Shown here: one piece after another, positions 62,242 to 64,000 of the stretch
How positions within the stretch are numbered: the first letter of the stretch is position 1
How the letters are laid out: each line of letters begins with the position of its first letter
Assembly (NCBI GenBank): GCA_041396985.1
Contig: JAWKXO010000003.1
Coordinates: 1 to 64,000, forward strand
Source: Emcibacteraceae bacterium
Lineage (GTDB): Bacteria > Pseudomonadota > Alphaproteobacteria > Sphingomonadales > Emcibacteraceae
Length of the DNA stretch: 64,000 nt
Reading direction: 5' to 3'
Notes under the pieces: model-generated
Told to the model about the DNA's origin: nothing
What the model saw: the letters and a program-made list of their open reading frames with translations, nothing else
The model's database searches: none
Translations under genes and position numbers: made by a program

Positions 62242-63443
62242 CCACGCAGATTGATAGGGATCACTGGCGCAGTGCTGTCAAATTTTCACCTTTTTATAGC
62301 AAACTAAAAGAACATGATATGGTCAATATGTGGCATCGGTGGGCGGGCTATACGGTGCCGACTGTGCTTGAAAATACGACTTTTGAATATTTCGCCATTC
62401 GTAATACGGCAAGCCTATTTGATCTAACACCAATGTCAAAATACCGGATTTGGGGTCCGGAAGCTCTTGATTATATGAACCGCTTGTTGCCCCGCGATAT
62501 GACAAAATTACGCGTCGGTCGGGTTGCTTATACAGTCTGGTGTGATGACGAAGGGATGGTGATTGATGATGGAACCGTTTTCCGGGTGACGGAAGATGAA
62601 TATCTGTTATGTGCTCAACAAAGGCAGATGGAAATTTTGAAGCGGAATGCCATTGGCTTTGATATTGAATTTGAAGAAGTATCGGACGAGATTGCTGCCC
62701 TTTCCTTCCAGGGTCCGATCAGCTGTAAAATCCTTAAAAATATGGGGTTTAAGGATATTGAGACCATGAAGATGTTTGATCTTCGTCATTTCGAGTTTCC
62801 GGGTGGTGAGGTGATGATATCCCGTTCCGGCTATACTGGCGATCTGGGCTATGAAATCTGGATGAAGAATGAGCAGGCCGAGCCATTTTGGGATGCTATT
62901 TTTGAAGCGGGAAAGGATTATAATATCCGTCCGATAGGTGGCGATGCCCTTGAGATAGCCAGGATTGAGGCCGGTCTTATTGCGGCCAATGTTGATTTTT
63001 CGCCCGCCAATGAAACGGTGCGTCCGGGACATGCCAAATCACCGTTCGAACTGGGCCTGGACTGGCTCGTGAAACTGGATAAGGGAGTGGTTTTTAACGG
63101 AAGACGTGCTTTGTTAAAGGAAAAACAGCAAGGCTCAAGGTACCGCTTTGTCAGGCTGGATGTCGAAGGGAATAAGACGGCGTGTAATGCTTATCTTTTT
63201 GATAGGGAAAATGGCAAGAATATAGGCTATGTCAGCAGTGCGGCGTGGGCACCGTCGGCAAAGAAAAATATTGCTCTCGGGTTTGTAGATATGCCCCATG
63301 GTAAAGTGGGGGATATTATCTGGGCGGAGATTTATTATAAAAAAGAGCTTAAATGGAACCGGCGTTGGGCAAAATGTACGGTCATGGGTGGTCCTGCCTG
63401 GAACCCACCCAGAAAAACAAAAACGCCACCAGATGATTTCTAG
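62238..63443 (+). CDS. GcvT/DmdA-like aminomethyltransferase-family protein
   Basis: A 401-residue folate-dependent methyl- or aminomethyl-transferase. Family features: RNTASLFDLTPMSKYRIWG, RSGYTGDLGYEIWM and GGDALEIARIEAGLI, then the C-terminal GYVSSAAWAPSAKKNIALGF. It is longer than a normal glycine-cleavage T protein and more like DmdA or demethylase-linked GcvT proteins. It would accept a one-carbon unit onto tetrahydrofolate from a methylated substrate. No glycine-cleavage H or P gene lies nearby, arguing against the glycine cleavage system. Confidence 0.83.
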   Translation: MTTQIDRDHWRSAVKFSPFYSKLKEHDMVNMWHRWAGYTVPTVLENTTFEYFAIRNTASLFDLTPMSKYRIWGPEALDYMNRLLPRDMTKLRVGRVAYTVWCDDEGMVIDDGTVFRVTEDEYLLCAQQRQMEILKRNAIGFDIEFEEVSDEIAALSFQGPISCKILKNMGFKDIETMKMFDLRHFEFPGGEVMISRSGYTGDLGYEIWMKNEQAEPFWDAIFEAGKDYNIRPIGGDALEIARIEAGLIAANVDFSPANETVRPGHAKSPFELGLDWLVKLDKGVVFNGRRALLKEKQQGSRYRFVRLDVEGNKTACNAYLFDRENGKNIGYVSSAAWAPSAKKNIALGFVDMPHGKVGDIIWAEIYYKKELKWNRRWAKCTVMGGPAWNPPRKTKTPPDDF

Positions 63444-63469
63444 ACTTATGTATTATGGACTAATGATTA

Positions 63470-64000
63470 TCAGCCACTGATTATAAGGCCTGTTGAGCTT
63501 TCAATAAACTGATAGGCAGTATCTAGGCTTTTTCTTTGCGAAAAGCCTTCAGGATCCAGACAGCATTCAAGCCAAAGTCCATCAAGCAAGGCATAAATAC
63601 CAATTGCCAGAGACCAGGTATCACGCCCTTTTAAAGAAAATTTTTGCTGTCTGTACGCTGTTTTAAGAATAGATTCTATTGCATCTATATATTGTTGATA
63701 CATTTCCTTATGCGCAATCCTCAGGTCATGTTCGCTTAATGTAATCGCCCAAAAGGCAAGCCATACTCTTAAATATTTTGGGTCGACATCATCAGGGGCA
63801 AAAGTGCTCTCAATATATACTTTTAACGCATTCAGGGGGTTTGTATCCATGGCAGCAATTTTTGCCTTAAATTCTTCCAGGAATAAATTTGAAAAATATT
63901 TATAGCTTTCTGCAATGAGCTCTTCTTTGCCTTTAAAATAATGGGTCAGTAGTCCAGGGGCCACGCCAGCGTAGCCAGCAATTCGACGTACAGTCGTTCT
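63470..64000 (-). CDS. TetR-family regulator, BetI-like (C-terminal part; start outside the window)
   Basis: A regulator cut by the window edge. Its frame runs to base 64000 as RTTVRRIAGYAGVAPGLL followed by THYFKGKEELIAESY, so the end of the helix-turn-helix is seen. The C-terminal BetI-type domain follows (VWLAFWAITLSEHDLR, GIYALLDGLWLECCLD). It is related to the 58234 regulator. It faces the GcvT-family gene tail to tail, with 26 bases between. Its targets are not visible here. Confidence 0.85.
   Translation of the reverse strand, partial: RTTVRRIAGYAGVAPGLLTHYFKGKEELIAESYKYFSNLFLEEFKAKIAAMDTNPLNALKVYIESTFAPDDVDPKYLRVWLAFWAITLSEHDLRIAHKEMYQQYIDAIESILKTAYRQQKFSLKGRDTWSLAIGIYALLDGLWLECCLDPEGFSQRKSLDTAYQFIESSTGLIISG

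Noticed and set aside
62238..63443. Glycine cleavage system T protein
   Set aside because: No gcvH or gcvP is nearby, and the protein is longer and set among Rieske and flavoprotein genes.
1..64000. tRNA, rRNA, insertion sequences, prophage genes and attachment sites
   Set aside because: No cloverleaf-like sequence, transposase, integrase or phage structural gene was recognised on either strand.

Overview
The window is about 64 kb of moderately AT-rich, gene-dense DNA from a Gram-negative bacterium. It carries TonB receptors, RND efflux, lipoproteins and many exported proteins. Aerobic CoA-dependent aromatic catabolism, BetI-like TetR regulators, Rieske/GcvT demethylation-type genes and many periplasmic quinoproteins fit a marine-type Alphaproteobacterium best, but no rRNA or marker gene fixes the taxonomy. 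No tRNA, rRNA, insertion sequence, prophage or CRISPR array was seen.

Layout. (1) 2-11554: a hybrid aerobic anthranilate (2-aminobenzoate) cluster. It has the end of an acyl-CoA ligase, a divergent MarR repressor, a 2-aminobenzoyl-CoA monooxygenase/reductase-type fusion, a hotdog thioesterase, a hydratase/dehydrogenase fusion, a CDGSH-cupin fusion, a kynureninase-like PLP enzyme, an AceE-like ThDP enzyme and a zinc alcohol dehydrogenase. (2) 11565-13326: norC and a divergent norB-like gene. (3) 13605-21646: a metal-type RND efflux operon with DUF3240 and PepSY proteins and a two-component system; its outer-membrane gene carries a one-base frameshift. (4) 21770-29561: three exported NHL beta-propeller proteins, two cupins, a DGPF protein with an ECF42-like sigma factor and a matching promoter, and a HupE/UreJ-like membrane protein. 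(5) 29660-41326: five tandem PQQ-dehydrogenase paralogues with a c-type cytochrome, most with their own terminators. (6) 41844-48749: a TonB receptor and two Ntn-hydrolase (penicillin-acylase family) genes. (7) 48736-53531: a btuB-btuF-btuC-btuD cobalamin uptake operon under a cobalamin riboswitch. (8) 53564-56927: an ornithine-cyclodeaminase-family gene, a DAO-type oxidase, a response regulator and an HPt-like protein with no visible phospho-histidine. (9) 56932-64000: a demethylation-type island with a Rieske oxygenase, two CrtI/PYROXD2-like flavoproteins, a GcvT-family protein and two TetR regulators.

How the parts may work together. Region 1 is a catabolic pathway controlled by a local repressor. 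Regions 4-6 are dominated by exported proteins and look like a periplasmic oxidation and hydrolysis island: a TonB receptor for import, acylases to cleave amides, quinoproteins plus cytochrome c for oxidation, and lyase-like propellers. Its substrate cannot be read from the sequence. Region 9 looks like catabolism of an N- or S-methylated compound.

The most notable signals are these. The quinoprotein array is mosaic: two copies share residues 21-284 without a difference and then diverge. One copy (29660-31735) has Gly where its four relatives have the catalytic Asp. The NorB-like protein lacks several canonical active-site residues. A 26-bp perfect palindrome lies between the tetR and Rieske genes. 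An ECF42-type promoter, TGTCGA-N17-CG, precedes the DGPF-sigma pair.
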